Assembly (NCBI GenBank): GCA_016699445.1
Contig: CP064976.1
Span: 2,682,554-2,746,553 of the forward strand
DNA: 64,000 bases
Source: Deltaproteobacteria bacterium
GTDB taxonomy: Bacteria; UBA10199; JACPAL01; GCA-016699445
Reading direction: 5' to 3'
Numbering within the stretch: the stretch's first letter is position 1; each line of letters begins with the position of its first letter. The notes below the pieces were generated by a model. It did no database searches. It was not told the DNA's origin and worked only from the letters and a program-made list of their open reading frames with translations. The translations under genes were made by a program, and so were the position numbers. Below are positions 27,510-35,911 of the stretch, one piece after another.

Positions 27510-28818
27510 TTATCTTTTTTTCCGAAATAAAATCTGCAGAGGGACACCCTCAAATCCCAGCCTCTCACGAAAGCCGTTCATCAAATAACGTTTATAAGAA
27601 AAATGGACTCCGGAAGGCTCATTGACAAAAACAACAAATGTCGGGGTTTGATATCTGTTTGAGTGGAATAATAAAATTTTACAGGCTTCCTTTACACACA
27701 GGAGGGTTGTGGTTCTCTGTTAAATAAGTAAATGTATCATTTACTTTTGATGTCGAAATACGTTTGGTACTTGTGGCATAAACGTTGTTCACCATCGACC
27801 AAATTTCATGACAACCCTGCCCTGTTTTAGCTGAAATAAACGAAATCGGTGCATACGATAAAAATTTTAATTGATCTGCCGCATCCTCTAAAAACTTTTT
27901 CTTTAATTTTTTATCTGTTATCAAATCCCATTTATTCCAAAGAATAATCACTGTCTTGCGTGCAGTCTCCGCATAGCCCGCTACGTGAGCATCTTGTTTG
28001 TGAATACCTTCTGAAGCATCGAGTAGCAAAAGACAGACGTCCGAACGTTCAATCGCTTTAATCGAACTTAAAACTGAAAATCGTTCTACTTTTGATGCGG
28101 AGAGAGCTCCACGACGAATACCAGCCGTATCCAAAAGAAGATAAGATTTGTCGTTAACGGAAATCTCCGTGTCCACAACATCGCGCGTGGTTCCAGGAGC
28201 ATTATGAACAATAGAGCGTGCTTGACCTACAAGATGATTTAAAAGGGATGATTTTCCAACATTTGGACGACCAATCAAAGCAATTTTAATAAGACGATCA
28301 TTTTCATCTTTTACTTCTTCTGTGGGACGCTCAAAATCTTTGACTACTTTATCGAGCAAGTCGTTTACTTTGTAACCATGTTCTGAAGAGATAGACTCTA
28401 AAGGAACACCCAATTCATAAAACTCATGCAACTTATCTTCATGGTCAGGACCATCGATTTTATTGATGACGTATAAAACATTTTTTCCAGATTGTTTTAG
28501 TTTGCGAGCGATGTCTCGCTCTTCATGCATCAAACCTTCGCGACCATTCATCACAAAAATAACTATTTGAGCTTCTTGAAGAGCAAGATTGGCTTGTTCG
28601 TTAATTTTATCTTCGATGCCTTCTTTAAGATCCAGATTGAGACCACCGGTATCTACACAGAGAAAATATTTTCCTTCCCAATCCGCACGACCATAGTGGC
28701 GATCACGCGTCACTCCCGGTGTATCAAGGGTTACCGCCTCACGACGACCGATGATTCGATTAAAGAGTGTGGACTTTCCGACATTGGGTCGGCCTACGAT
28801 AGCGACGATGGGGAGCAT
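27510..28818 (-). CDS. der: Ribosome-assembly GTPase Der (two 3' frameshifts)
   Basis: Der is an essential GTPase with two G domains acting on 50S maturation. Both P-loops are visible (GRPNVGKSTLFN and GRPNVGKSSLLN), each with DTAG/DTGG and NKxD motifs. The start is set at MLPIVAIVGRPN; the longer frame is read-through of the tRNA gene. The open frame ends at 27679, but the C-terminal KH-like domain continues in other frames. It reads KPVKFYYSTQ, then PTFVVFVNEP, then SYKRYLMNGFRERLGFEGVPLQILF. It is rejoined by one base near 27685-27693 and one in the four-G run at 27643-27646. Confidence 0.9.
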
Positions 28819-28863
28819 AGTTTTTACCGAAAAACGAATAACATGAACAAAAAACGAAAAATG

Positions 28864-28936
28864 TGGCAGAGGAGGGATTTGAACCCCCGACACAGCGGGT
28901 ATGAACCGCTTGCTCTACCAACTGAGCTACTCTGCC
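28864..28936 (-). tRNA. Elongator tRNA-Met (anticodon CAT)
   Basis: The 73-nt cloverleaf folds with 7-bp acceptor GGCAGAG/CTCTGCC and D-arm GCTC/GAGC. The anticodon stem is AGCGG/CCGCT around TTCATAC, and the T-arm is GGGGG/CCCTC (one G-U pair) with TTCAAAT. The discriminator is A and CCA is not encoded. The anticodon arm and T-arm closely resemble elongator tRNA-Met rather than initiator; a lysidine-type tRNA-Ile with CAT is less likely. Confidence 0.93.
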
Positions 28937-29020
28937 GTGACCACTTAATTAAGGTGGCGTCCTATACACACAGGATTTTAAGGCTGACAACGAAAAAGAA
29001 TTCTTTATAATCGGCGGCCT

Positions 29021-29668
29021 ATGTCTACTCAGCCTGACTCTCATAAAGTATTTCAAGATATTTGGCAGCGCGTCTCCCAGCCCGCTAATGATGGTAATCG
29101 CTATATTTTCTTTAAATCCTTAACCGATATTGAATACCTCTATTGCACCGGATTCGTGGATGAAGAGGTTTACTCTGTCAAACAATGGGTCGAATCCTTC
29201 AATGACTCCCGACAGCCAGATGGTTCGTATGTCATCAATGAAATCGAATGGATGGATAAAATCCCATTTCGCCATGTAAAACCCGTGGGATCGCCTTTTG
29301 ATGTCATGACTCTCAAAGAAGGTGATTGGTCCGAAGAAGACATGCAAAAACTCATTCAGACAACTCTCCTTCCCAATCTTTTCTTTACCAAAGATGAATT
29401 TTCCCAAATTTTTGCTTTAGCGAAACAAAATGGCCTCTATGTGAATGGTAAGTACCGCATCACCCCACTCATTAAGCGCGACATTCACCAAATGCTGACT
29501 CAATACCCCTCCCCTCGCCGCGCTCGTGAATTAGCCATGCAGGAAGCCAAAAAAGCCCAAGCCCCAGCGGGAGCTGCAAATACTTCGGGAACAGGTTTTC
29601 AAAAAGGAATTCCCGCCAGCCAACAAGCGGCGATGAGGCTTCAAGACCTTATTTCGAAAAAAAGATAG
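29021..29668 (+). CDS. TGFVD-family protein A (unknown function)
   Basis: This is the first of three divergent paralogues (with 32463-33116 and 35187-35903). The 215-residue protein shares with them an N-terminal domain: W-x-x-V-S-x-P-x-x-DG near residue 15-25, TGFVD (43-47), a Trp then F-x-x-S (56-63), GSY (68-70) and a PVGSPFD loop (88-94). A second helical region with YPSP (162-165) follows. The C-terminus is Q/A/K rich, ending LQDLISKK. There is no signal peptide or membrane segment. It is followed by a hairpin and a 66-residue protein, the same arrangement as behind paralogue B. Function unknown. Confidence 0.7.
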   Translation: MSTQPDSHKVFQDIWQRVSQPANDGNRYIFFKSLTDIEYLYCTGFVDEEVYSVKQWVESFNDSRQPDGSYVINEIEWMDKIPFRHVKPVGSPFDVMTLKEGDWSEEDMQKLIQTTLLPNLFFTKDEFSQIFALAKQNGLYVNGKYRITPLIKRDIHQMLTQYPSPRRARELAMQEAKKAQAPAGAANTSGTGFQKGIPASQQAAMRLQDLISKKR

Positions 29669-29673
29669 AGAAC

Positions 29674-29702
29674 ACGAAACCCCAGGTGGGGTGTTGGACG
29701 AT
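29674..29702 (+). other. Hairpin element shared with 33133-33160
   Basis: The segment ACGAAACCCC, AGGT, GGGGTGT, then GGACGA resembles the segment behind paralogue B (ACGAAACTCCCAGGAGTGT, then GACCGA). The stems ACCCC/GGGGT and ACTC/GAGT differ by paired changes, suggesting selection on RNA structure. It lies between paralogue A and the small gene. The role is unknown, perhaps translation control of the small gene. Confidence 0.45.
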
Positions 29703-29726
29703 AAGTACTTTAATAAGGAGATCTAT

Positions 29727-29927
29727 ATGAGCGGAATGAGCGGACCTAATGTATCAGCCACAAGACCCACAGCACCCGTTACCAATACAGCTCAAAAATC
29801 TCCTACCTTAGGAGCTTTCACAGGGGCTGTAGCTCAACTCCAAAGAACAGGAGCTGTGCGTGCATTCCCTCAACCCAGTACTACAGCTTCAAACATTTCA
29901 GCCATTTCAAACGCAGCTCGCGTTTAG
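29727..29927 (+). CDS. Small low-complexity protein behind paralogue A
   Basis: This 66-residue protein is rich in T, A, S, P and Q with no membrane segment. The start is the ATG at 29727 behind a strong AAGGAG site (the longer frame adds 12 residues covering that site). Its position, size and composition match the 68-residue protein behind paralogue B at 33185. Its stop overlaps the 3' end of the aldehyde dehydrogenase gene by 4 bp. It could be a secreted or partner peptide; function unknown. Confidence 0.55.
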   Translation: MSGMSGPNVSATRPTAPVTNTAQKSPTLGAFTGAVAQLQRTGAVRAFPQPSTTASNISAISNAARV

Positions 29928-31468
29928 AGAGTCTTCACTCTTAATTGATACCAGATAAACTTGATTCCGTTTTTTAATTTAACTCCGAGACCTTTTGAAA
30001 AAAGGGTTTTTGCGAGTGATTTTAACAATTCGTATTTCTTCGCATCATACCCAAACCACCAAAAATCTTTAATCCGTGGAGTGTAGTTGGTGTGGATATG
30101 CATGGGTTCAACCATTTCCATAATACCAAATTTTCCATGTGTACGACCAATGGCACTTTCTTTAGGCCCTCCCCAAGGTGTTTGAGCGAGTGCGTAGGTG
30201 TAGACACATTCATTGATCGTCACCGTCCCTGCTTCCAACTTTTTGGCGATTTCTTTTCCTTTAGAAATATCTTTTGTCCACACAGATGCGGTCAATCCAT
30301 AACGCGTATCATTGGCCATCTGAATCGCTTCGGATTCTGTTTTGAAAGTCATGATCGGAAGTACAGGGCCGAAGGTCTCATCAAACATCACTTCCATAGA
30401 ATGATTAACGTTATCCAAAATGGTTGGGGGATAGAAAAATCCTGTGCCTTCGAGACGAGATCCACCGGTCAACGCGATAGCTCCAGCCTGCTTAGCCAGC
30501 TCCACTTGTTTTTCTACTTTGTTAATCTGCATCTCAGCTGTCATCGCACCCACTTCGACATCGAGATGATTCCCCTGCCCTTGCACAAGCTTTTGAGTTT
30601 TTCGATGCAGAGTTTTTTAAATTTTTCAGCAACCCGCTCATCCACATACACACGCTCAACAGACGAACACGTTTGACCACAATTTCCAAACGCTCCCCAA
30701 ATCGCACCGCTAGACGCCACATCCAGATCCGCATCTTCCAAAACAATCATGGGATCTTTTCCACCCAACTCCAAGCACACGGGAGTTAATGTCTGAGCGG
30801 CTGCAGCCATAATTTTTTGCCCGTCGGAACACTTCCTGTAAAAAATATTTTTTCACCCCACTATTCACCAGAGCCGCACCGGTTGTGCCGTCACCTACCA
30901 CTGTCTGCAAAACCCCTTCGGGCAATCCCACACTATCAAAAATTTCTTGAATCTTAAGACCGATGAGAGACGTGAATTCTGAAGGTTTGAGCACAACCGT
31001 ATTCCCCGCCAATAAAGCCATGATCACCTGACCACACGGAATCGAAAATGGATAATTCCACGGAGCAATAATACCAATCGCACCCAAAGGATGGTATTCA
31101 ATCTCGCTGGTGCGTCCCATAAAATTCCATTTTCCGAGCCAAATACGATCTTTTTGCAAAATCTTTTCGATGTCTTTGGCGTAATACGTAGCAAGCTCCA
31201 TCACAGGAAGGATGTCAGCTGAAATGGATTCAGTCAGAGGTTTACCGTTTTCTTTTGTAATGAGTTCCGCAATGTCATCGAGAGATTGGAGAATCCGATC
31301 ACGCGCTTTGAGAATGTGATAAGCACGCTCTTTAAAACTCAGAGCTTTCCAATTTGGCAAAGCCTGTTGAGCTTTTTCAACTGCGTTTTTGACTTGTTCA
31401 GGAGTGGCGATTTCAAGTTCGGCCAAGACATCACCCGTTGCGGGATTTTTGGTGCTAAACGTCGCCAT
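29924..31468 (-). CDS. Aldehyde dehydrogenase (frameshifted)
   Basis: This NAD(P)-dependent aldehyde dehydrogenase family member carries IIAPWNYPFSIPCGQ and VVLKPSEFTSLIG. After repair it has FFTGSVPTGKKIM, the catalytic glutamate in LELGGKDPMIV and the catalytic cysteine in NCGQTCSSVERVYVD. Its total of about 515 residues with a C-terminal hydrophobic tail resembles membrane-associated members. The frame is lost in T runs at 30848-30853 and 30813-30818 and near 30591-30594 (all forward); one base added at each restores the family sequence. It is transcribed with meaB, which lies 10 bases upstream. Confidence 0.85.
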
Positions 31469-31478
31469 GAAGTCTCCT

Positions 31479-32393
31479 TTATTTCTGAGGGGTTAATTTT
31501 TTAACGATTGAAATGGCTTCCAAATAAGGATTGGTAATGGGCTGAGATTTTAATTGTTCTACTTCAGTTTGAATCAACTTCATCACTTCTTCCTGAATAA
31601 TTTCTTTCACTTCAGATAAAGCCCGATTGTGTTTTATCTGAGATTCTGACTGATTTAAAAATTCCCGATGCTGAGAAACGGATTTTACCAATTCATCCAC
31701 ACCGATATTTTTATAAGCTTGAACAAGCAAGACAGGCAGCTCCCATTTGGAGCGCTTTGCGCCTAATTCCAGCATCGCTTTCAGCTCAGTCTGCATCAAG
31801 AGAGATCCATCTCGATCTGCTTTATTAACGACAAAAATATCAGCAATCTCCATAATTCCAGCTTTGAGGGTTTGAATAGCATCACCTGATTCCGGAGTGA
31901 GTACCACGATAGTGGTATTGGCAATCTCCATAATATCCAGTTCTGTCTGACCCACACCAACAGTTTCCACAATCACCACATCCATTCCATACGCATCAAA
32001 AAGTTTCACCACTTCGCGTGTGGCTCGTGAAAGTCCTCCATGCGAACCACGACTTCCCAAGCTTCGAATAAAGACCCCATCATCCCCTGCATGATCCTGC
32101 ATACGGATACGATCTCCCAACACAGCTCCACCACTAAAAGGACTCGAAGGATCGATAGCGACCACGCCAACTTTTTTTCCCTGCTGACGGTATTGAGAAA
32201 TGACTTTATCTGTCAGTGTTGATTTCCCAGCACCTGGAGGGCCGGTGATACCAATACACCAAGTCTGTCCGCACTTCTCTTGTACCTGCGACATTATCGA
32301 AAGCACATCGGGAGAACGAGATTCCACTTTGGAGATCAACCGCGTCAACGCGAGACGATCACCAGCTAACATTTGAGAAACGAGATCTGTCAT
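31479..32393 (-). CDS. meaB: MeaB/ArgK-family GTPase
   Basis: MeaB protects and reloads adenosylcobalamin-dependent methylmalonyl-CoA mutase. P-loop GITGPPGAGKSTLTDK is followed by VGVVAIDPSSPFSGGAVLGDRIRM, VIVETVGVGQTELDI and VVNKADRDG, all family hallmarks. The ATG of MTDLVSQMLAGDR is chosen. The longer frame begins with a TTG inside the palindrome at 32423. The mutase itself is not in the window. The gene is divergent from paralogue B. Confidence 0.9.
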   Translation of the reverse strand: MTDLVSQMLAGDRLALTRLISKVESRSPDVLSIMSQVQEKCGQTWCIGITGPPGAGKSTLTDKVISQYRQQGKKVGVVAIDPSSPFSGGAVLGDRIRMQDHAGDDGVFIRSLGSRGSHGGLSRATREVVKLFDAYGMDVVIVETVGVGQTELDIMEIANTTIVVLTPESGDAIQTLKAGIMEIADIFVVNKADRDGSLLMQTELKAMLELGAKRSKWELPVLLVQAYKNIGVDELVKSVSQHREFLNQSESQIKHNRALSEVKEIIQEEVMKLIQTEVEQLKSQPITNPYLEAISIVKKLTPQK

Positions 32394-32422
32394 AGATTTG
32401 GAAAGTGCAGAGATAACTGATG

Positions 32423-32442
32423 TTGGTTGATCGATCAACCAA
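32423..32442. promoter_or_regulatory. 20-bp perfect palindrome between meaB and paralogue B
   Basis: TTGGTTGATCGATCAACCAA is a perfect inverted repeat lying between the start codons of meaB (32393) and paralogue B (32463). Symmetric sites in a short divergent promoter usually bind a dimeric repressor or activator. No regulator gene is adjacent, so the factor is unknown. Confidence 0.55.
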
Positions 32443-32462
32443 GTTCATTTATTCTTAGCATT

Positions 32463-33116
32463 ATGTCGAAAACACCTTCTAATAATCCCATGAAATTTAT
32501 TTGGGATCATCAAGCTCAAGCAGGACCTGATGGAAAAAAATATATTCGATACTCTCACAATGGAGAAATAGCTTATCTTTATCGTACAGGGTTTGTTGAT
32601 ACAGATAAGTTTACTCAAGAAGAATGGTTGGCTTCTTTTAATTCATCCAAACGTTCCGACGGAAGTTATTGGCTTACCGAAGAACAATGGATGGCTAAGC
32701 AAAAATTTGTTTATTTAGGACCTGTAGGGACTCCCTTAGAACCTCCCACCCTTCAGGAAGGTCTTTGGCCGGTTAAAGATTTTGAGATTTTATTAAAAAC
32801 ACAGATACTCCCGGCTGTTGATATTGATGAGAAATCACTGAGGGCCTTACTCCCCAATAAAGGCATTCAGTTAGATAAATCTGGAAAAATACTCCTCACA
32901 AAAGATTTTAAGGCTTTTCTCCAAAATCTGATTTTAGACCGCCCCAGCCCTACTCAAGCGCGGGCTGCTAGCTTAAAAGAAGCTCAAAAAAACATAAAAA
33001 ATCCGGCTGTTTCCCCTAAAAGCCCAACAGTTTCTCAAAAAAGTGCTTTTTCCATGGGTCCTTCGAAGGCTCAACAGAGCCAAAACCAATTCTCCCAATT
33101 ATTATCGAAAAAATGA
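32463..33116 (+). CDS. TGFVD-family protein B (unknown function)
   Basis: The second paralogue is 217 residues from the ATG at 32463. Conserved landmarks are IWDHQ, GPDGKKYIRY, TGFVD (42-46), EEWLASF, GSY (67-69), WMAKQ and GPVGTPLEP. The helical middle has RPSPTQARAA in place of YPSP. The C-terminus is K/S/P/Q-rich, ending FSQLLSKK like paralogue A. It is followed by the conserved hairpin and a 68-residue protein. No known family is recognised. Confidence 0.7.
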   Translation: MSKTPSNNPMKFIWDHQAQAGPDGKKYIRYSHNGEIAYLYRTGFVDTDKFTQEEWLASFNSSKRSDGSYWLTEEQWMAKQKFVYLGPVGTPLEPPTLQEGLWPVKDFEILLKTQILPAVDIDEKSLRALLPNKGIQLDKSGKILLTKDFKAFLQNLILDRPSPTQARAASLKEAQKNIKNPAVSPKSPTVSQKSAFSMGPSKAQQSQNQFSQLLSKK

Positions 33117-33132
33117 AAAAAACTCACCAGGA

Positions 33133-33160
33133 GACGAAACTCCCAGGAGTGTCCCGACCG
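33133..33160 (+). other. Hairpin element shared with 29674-29702
   Basis: This is the counterpart of the element behind paralogue A, with stem ACTC/GAGT, the flanking ACGAAAC on the left, and GTGT then GAC on the right. It sits between paralogue B and its small gene. Confidence 0.45.
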
Positions 33161-33184
33161 AGAACCTATTTAGAGAGGTAAATT

Positions 33185-33391
33185 ATGGCTTGGGTAGCAG
33201 CAGTTGCAGGTTTGGTGGGTCAATTAATAAATAGGCCAGAGCCTAATAATCAAGCGACTACCACCCAAACATTAATGGCTCTTTTTAGAGCCCAACAATC
33301 TCAGGGAAATCCTGTAGCATCGACACCTGGAACAACACCGCCACCAGCAGGAGCAAACACACTTGATGAGGCTAGGACTGCCACAGCTTAG
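33185..33391 (+). CDS. Small low-complexity protein behind paralogue B
   Basis: The 68-residue protein has a short hydrophobic N-terminus (MAWVAAVAGLVGQLI) followed by an N/Q/T/P/A-rich tail. A GAGAGG ribosome binding site precedes the ATG. The position and size match the protein at 29727. The N-terminus could be a weak export signal or amphipathic helix. Function unknown. Confidence 0.55.
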   Translation: MAWVAAVAGLVGQLINRPEPNNQATTTQTLMALFRAQQSQGNPVASTPGTTPPPAGANTLDEARTATA

Positions 33392-33403
33392 AGAGAGGTT
33401 TTT

Positions 33404-33835
33404 ATGCCCAATGATTTAGCACCTTTAGTTGAAATGTATCGCCAGACGATGGCTCAACAGCAGCAATATCAAAACGATTTGCTGGCTCGTTCCGACCTTG
33501 CACAAGCTCAACAAGCTAAACAACAACAAGACCTTGAGAAACGAACCGAGATTTCTGATCAAGTAAAAGATGTTTATAATAATGTTGGAAATATTGTGAC
33601 ACGAGACTTCCATACTCTGGAGGCTTTTCTTACCGATTATAACAACAATCTTGAAAATGAACGGGCTCACGAGCTCGGAGTCGATGCACCTCATGCGAGT
33701 ACAGATTTGGCACCTGCTCTTGTTAATGCTCATGAAGAGCGTTGGTCTTTTGACACACCCAGCTTTTCTGAGGAAGAAAGACAATTTGCCGAAGAAGATC
33801 GTCAACTTGCCGAAAATGATACCATCAATTCTTAA
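33404..33835 (+). CDS. Glutamine-rich coiled-coil protein
   Basis: The 143-residue protein starts 12 bases after the previous gene with a GAGAGG site. Residues 10-60 are a Q-rich coiled coil (MAQQQQYQNDL, AQQAKQQQDLEKR). The C-terminus is acidic with a short tandem motif (EEERQFAEEDRQLAEND). There is no signal peptide. It is probably in one operon with paralogue B and the small protein. Function unknown. Confidence 0.6.
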   Translation: MPNDLAPLVEMYRQTMAQQQQYQNDLLARSDLAQAQQAKQQQDLEKRTEISDQVKDVYNNVGNIVTRDFHTLEAFLTDYNNNLENERAHELGVDAPHASTDLAPALVNAHEERWSFDTPSFSEEERQFAEEDRQLAENDTINS

Positions 33836-34012
33836 GACCTTTTCTCAGACTATCATCACCCCACACCTGCTGTTTTCACCCCCCACTTTCTTAAATAAGC
33901 CAGCAACCACAAACATAAATAATCATACAATATCATATACTTATGAAAGCTATTGATTATAATTATCTTTGGCATCGGGCTTGCTCTATAGAGAGCTGAG
34001 GTTTATTAAATT

Positions 34013-34743
34013 ATGGGAAATGCAGCTTTAAAATTAGATGTTCAAAATCCTGAAAGTAAAACGCTCACTTCTTTTCGTCGCGTTTTCTCAACGGATTCAA
34101 AAGCGCCTGCATTTATTCTTGAATCTGAAGATATTGAAAAGCTCGCTTTCAAGATGCCGTCAGTTCCTCAGTTTCCTTTTAGCTTTTTTATCGACTCACG
34201 AGGACACGTACATTTTGAAATCAATCATTCGAGTTATTTTATTCCCAAAGGATTTTGGGAAGGAGTTAAAAGGTTTTAAATCCGGATAAGTCGATTTATG
34301 ATTTGCTCAGAAAAAATATTAAAGAAGGAAGTCTTTTGAAAAATGAACGCAAATTGATTGGCGGAGGTATCGCGACTTATTATTCAAAGACAAAAAAGAT
34401 CGAAGTAAAAATTTATGGAATCTTAAAGCCAGAAGAATGCACAGGCATTGATCCATATGTGAGAAAAAATGCATTTGCCGAATTAACCTACTGGCTCCGT
34501 CCTTTTGGAGCTTGGTTGGGAGCTGAAGAAATCGTCTCTTCACCATGTGTGATTCCGGTAGATAAAATGAAGAAGATTGGATGGACGATTAAAAAAATGA
34601 ATTTGAGTGAGAAATGGGAATTTTTAAAAGCAGCCTTCCCTCTCTCATTAGTCCGTAAACAATATATTTTTATCTGTGATGTTTATAAACGCTTCAGTCA
34701 TGCTGGAGCGGGAAACGAAGCGAGAACATTTAGTGGGATTTAA
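34013..34743 (+). CDS. Hypothetical protein (frameshifted)
   Basis: Two frames (to 34279 and from about 34276) join at AAAAGG/TTTTAA near 34271-34275 when one base is added, giving EGVKRVLNPDKSIYD and about 243 residues in total. The N-terminus contains FFIDSRGHVHFEI, and the C-terminal half has ELTYWLRPFGAWLGAEEIV and WTIKKMNLSEKWEFLKAAFPLSL. There is no recognised family, signal peptide or membrane segment. A GAGG site precedes the ATG. It lies within the paralogue cluster and is probably co-transcribed with the next gene. Confidence 0.55.
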
Positions 34744-34761
34744 TTCCACAGCGAGGCTATT

Positions 34762-35127
34762 ATGAAACAACCTAATCAACCAGACATGTCATGGGCCATG
34801 GTACAAATGGCACAAATCTCAGGACAAACGAATTCGTTACAGTCCAACAATGCCTACAATCTGGGGATTCGGCAAATTAGCCAACAGGAAACACAGTCCA
34901 ACCAGATGTATATGCTGGCCCGACATCAGCTCTCGGCAGATGAACGCACTTCTCGAAATGAACTTGAAGCCAAACTTGAAATTGCGACCATGAATTTTAA
35001 CGCTCGCGTTCAAGAGCTAGAACTCGGTCATGGTGAAAAGATGAAGGAGCTGGATGTCCGTCGTCATGAGATAGATGCTCAAGCGGTTGCAGATGCCCGC
35101 GCCGCTCGTGAAGAGCAGTATTTCTAG
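34762..35127 (+). CDS. Coiled-coil protein
   Basis: The 121-residue protein has a Q/N/M-rich first half (MAQISGQTNSLQSNN) and a long amphipathic coiled coil (about residues 55-120, ending AVADARAAREEQYF). There is no signal or membrane segment. A GAGG site lies 7 bases ahead of the ATG. With 33404 and possibly 13-564 it forms a set of small helical proteins in this genome. Function unknown. Confidence 0.6.
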   Translation: MKQPNQPDMSWAMVQMAQISGQTNSLQSNNAYNLGIRQISQQETQSNQMYMLARHQLSADERTSRNELEAKLEIATMNFNARVQELELGHGEKMKELDVRRHEIDAQAVADARAAREEQYF

Positions 35128-35186
35128 AATTTGAGAAATATACTTTGCCATCCATCAAAATCACTGTAAAATCATGATCCTAGCTC

Positions 35187-35903
35187 ATGGATCAAATACT
35201 CGACACTTGGAATAAAGTTTCCAAACCCACCAAAGACGGAAAACGTTTTATCACGTTTAAGAGTGTACAGGATTTAATGTTTCTGTATGCGACGGGCTTT
35301 GTTGATACTCAAAAATATAGTTTTGAGCAGTGGCTGAATGCTTTTACTTCTTCACGACAATCAAATGGTTCTTATTTAGTTTCTAAAGAACAATGGCTTG
35401 AAAAGAAAAAATATCATTACTCAGGGCCTGTAAATCCTCCATTTGATCCAATGACGATTGAAGAGAAGGAATATACTGAGCAGGAAATTACCAAACTTCT
35501 CACTCAAGATTTAATTCCTGCGACTTCATTTGATAAATCGTACGTTCCTCAAGTCATCAATAATCTCAAAGCTCAAGGGCGACTCATCAATGGAAAGTTT
35601 AAAATTGATCAGAATGTTAAAAAGTATCTGACAGAAGTCATTAAACAATACCCCTCTCCACTTCGTGTCCTTCAAGTTACTGTCCACAAATTACTAAAAG
35701 CCAAAAAAGGTGATGTGGCTTCTGCCAAAGAAGAACTTCAAAAAAGCAGTTTCTTTGCTGGGGCTTCGGCTCAACAAATTGCTTCAAGCCGTCTTTCTAA
35801 TATGGTGGGCAACGCTAAAACTACAGCCCCCATACCTGAAGAAGGTGCAGGCATTTCACTTAAAGATTTACGTAAAAAACGTCTTTCAACACAGAAAATT
35901 TAG
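35187..35903 (+). CDS. TGFVD-family protein C (unknown function)
   Basis: The third paralogue, 238 residues, starts directly with the domain: W-N-K-V-S-K-P-x-x-DG (8-18), TGFVD (36-40), FEQWLNAF, GSY (61-63), EQW, SGPVNPPFD (79-87) and YPSPLRV. Its C-terminus is longer than in A and B, with SSFFAGASAQQIASSRL and a K/R-rich end. It is closer to A than to B in the N-terminal domain. It is followed after 8 bases by a lipoprotein gene instead of the hairpin and small protein. Function unknown. Confidence 0.7.
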   Translation: MDQILDTWNKVSKPTKDGKRFITFKSVQDLMFLYATGFVDTQKYSFEQWLNAFTSSRQSNGSYLVSKEQWLEKKKYHYSGPVNPPFDPMTIEEKEYTEQEITKLLTQDLIPATSFDKSYVPQVINNLKAQGRLINGKFKIDQNVKKYLTEVIKQYPSPLRVLQVTVHKLLKAKKGDVASAKEELQKSSFFAGASAQQIASSRLSNMVGNAKTTAPIPEEGAGISLKDLRKKRLSTQKI

Positions 35904-35911
35904 GGGGAAAT

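Noticed and set aside
28819..28893. N-terminal extension of Der
   Set aside because: The extra residues (SGVQIPPLP) are the usual product of reading a tRNA gene; the G1 domain starts at MLPIVAIVG.
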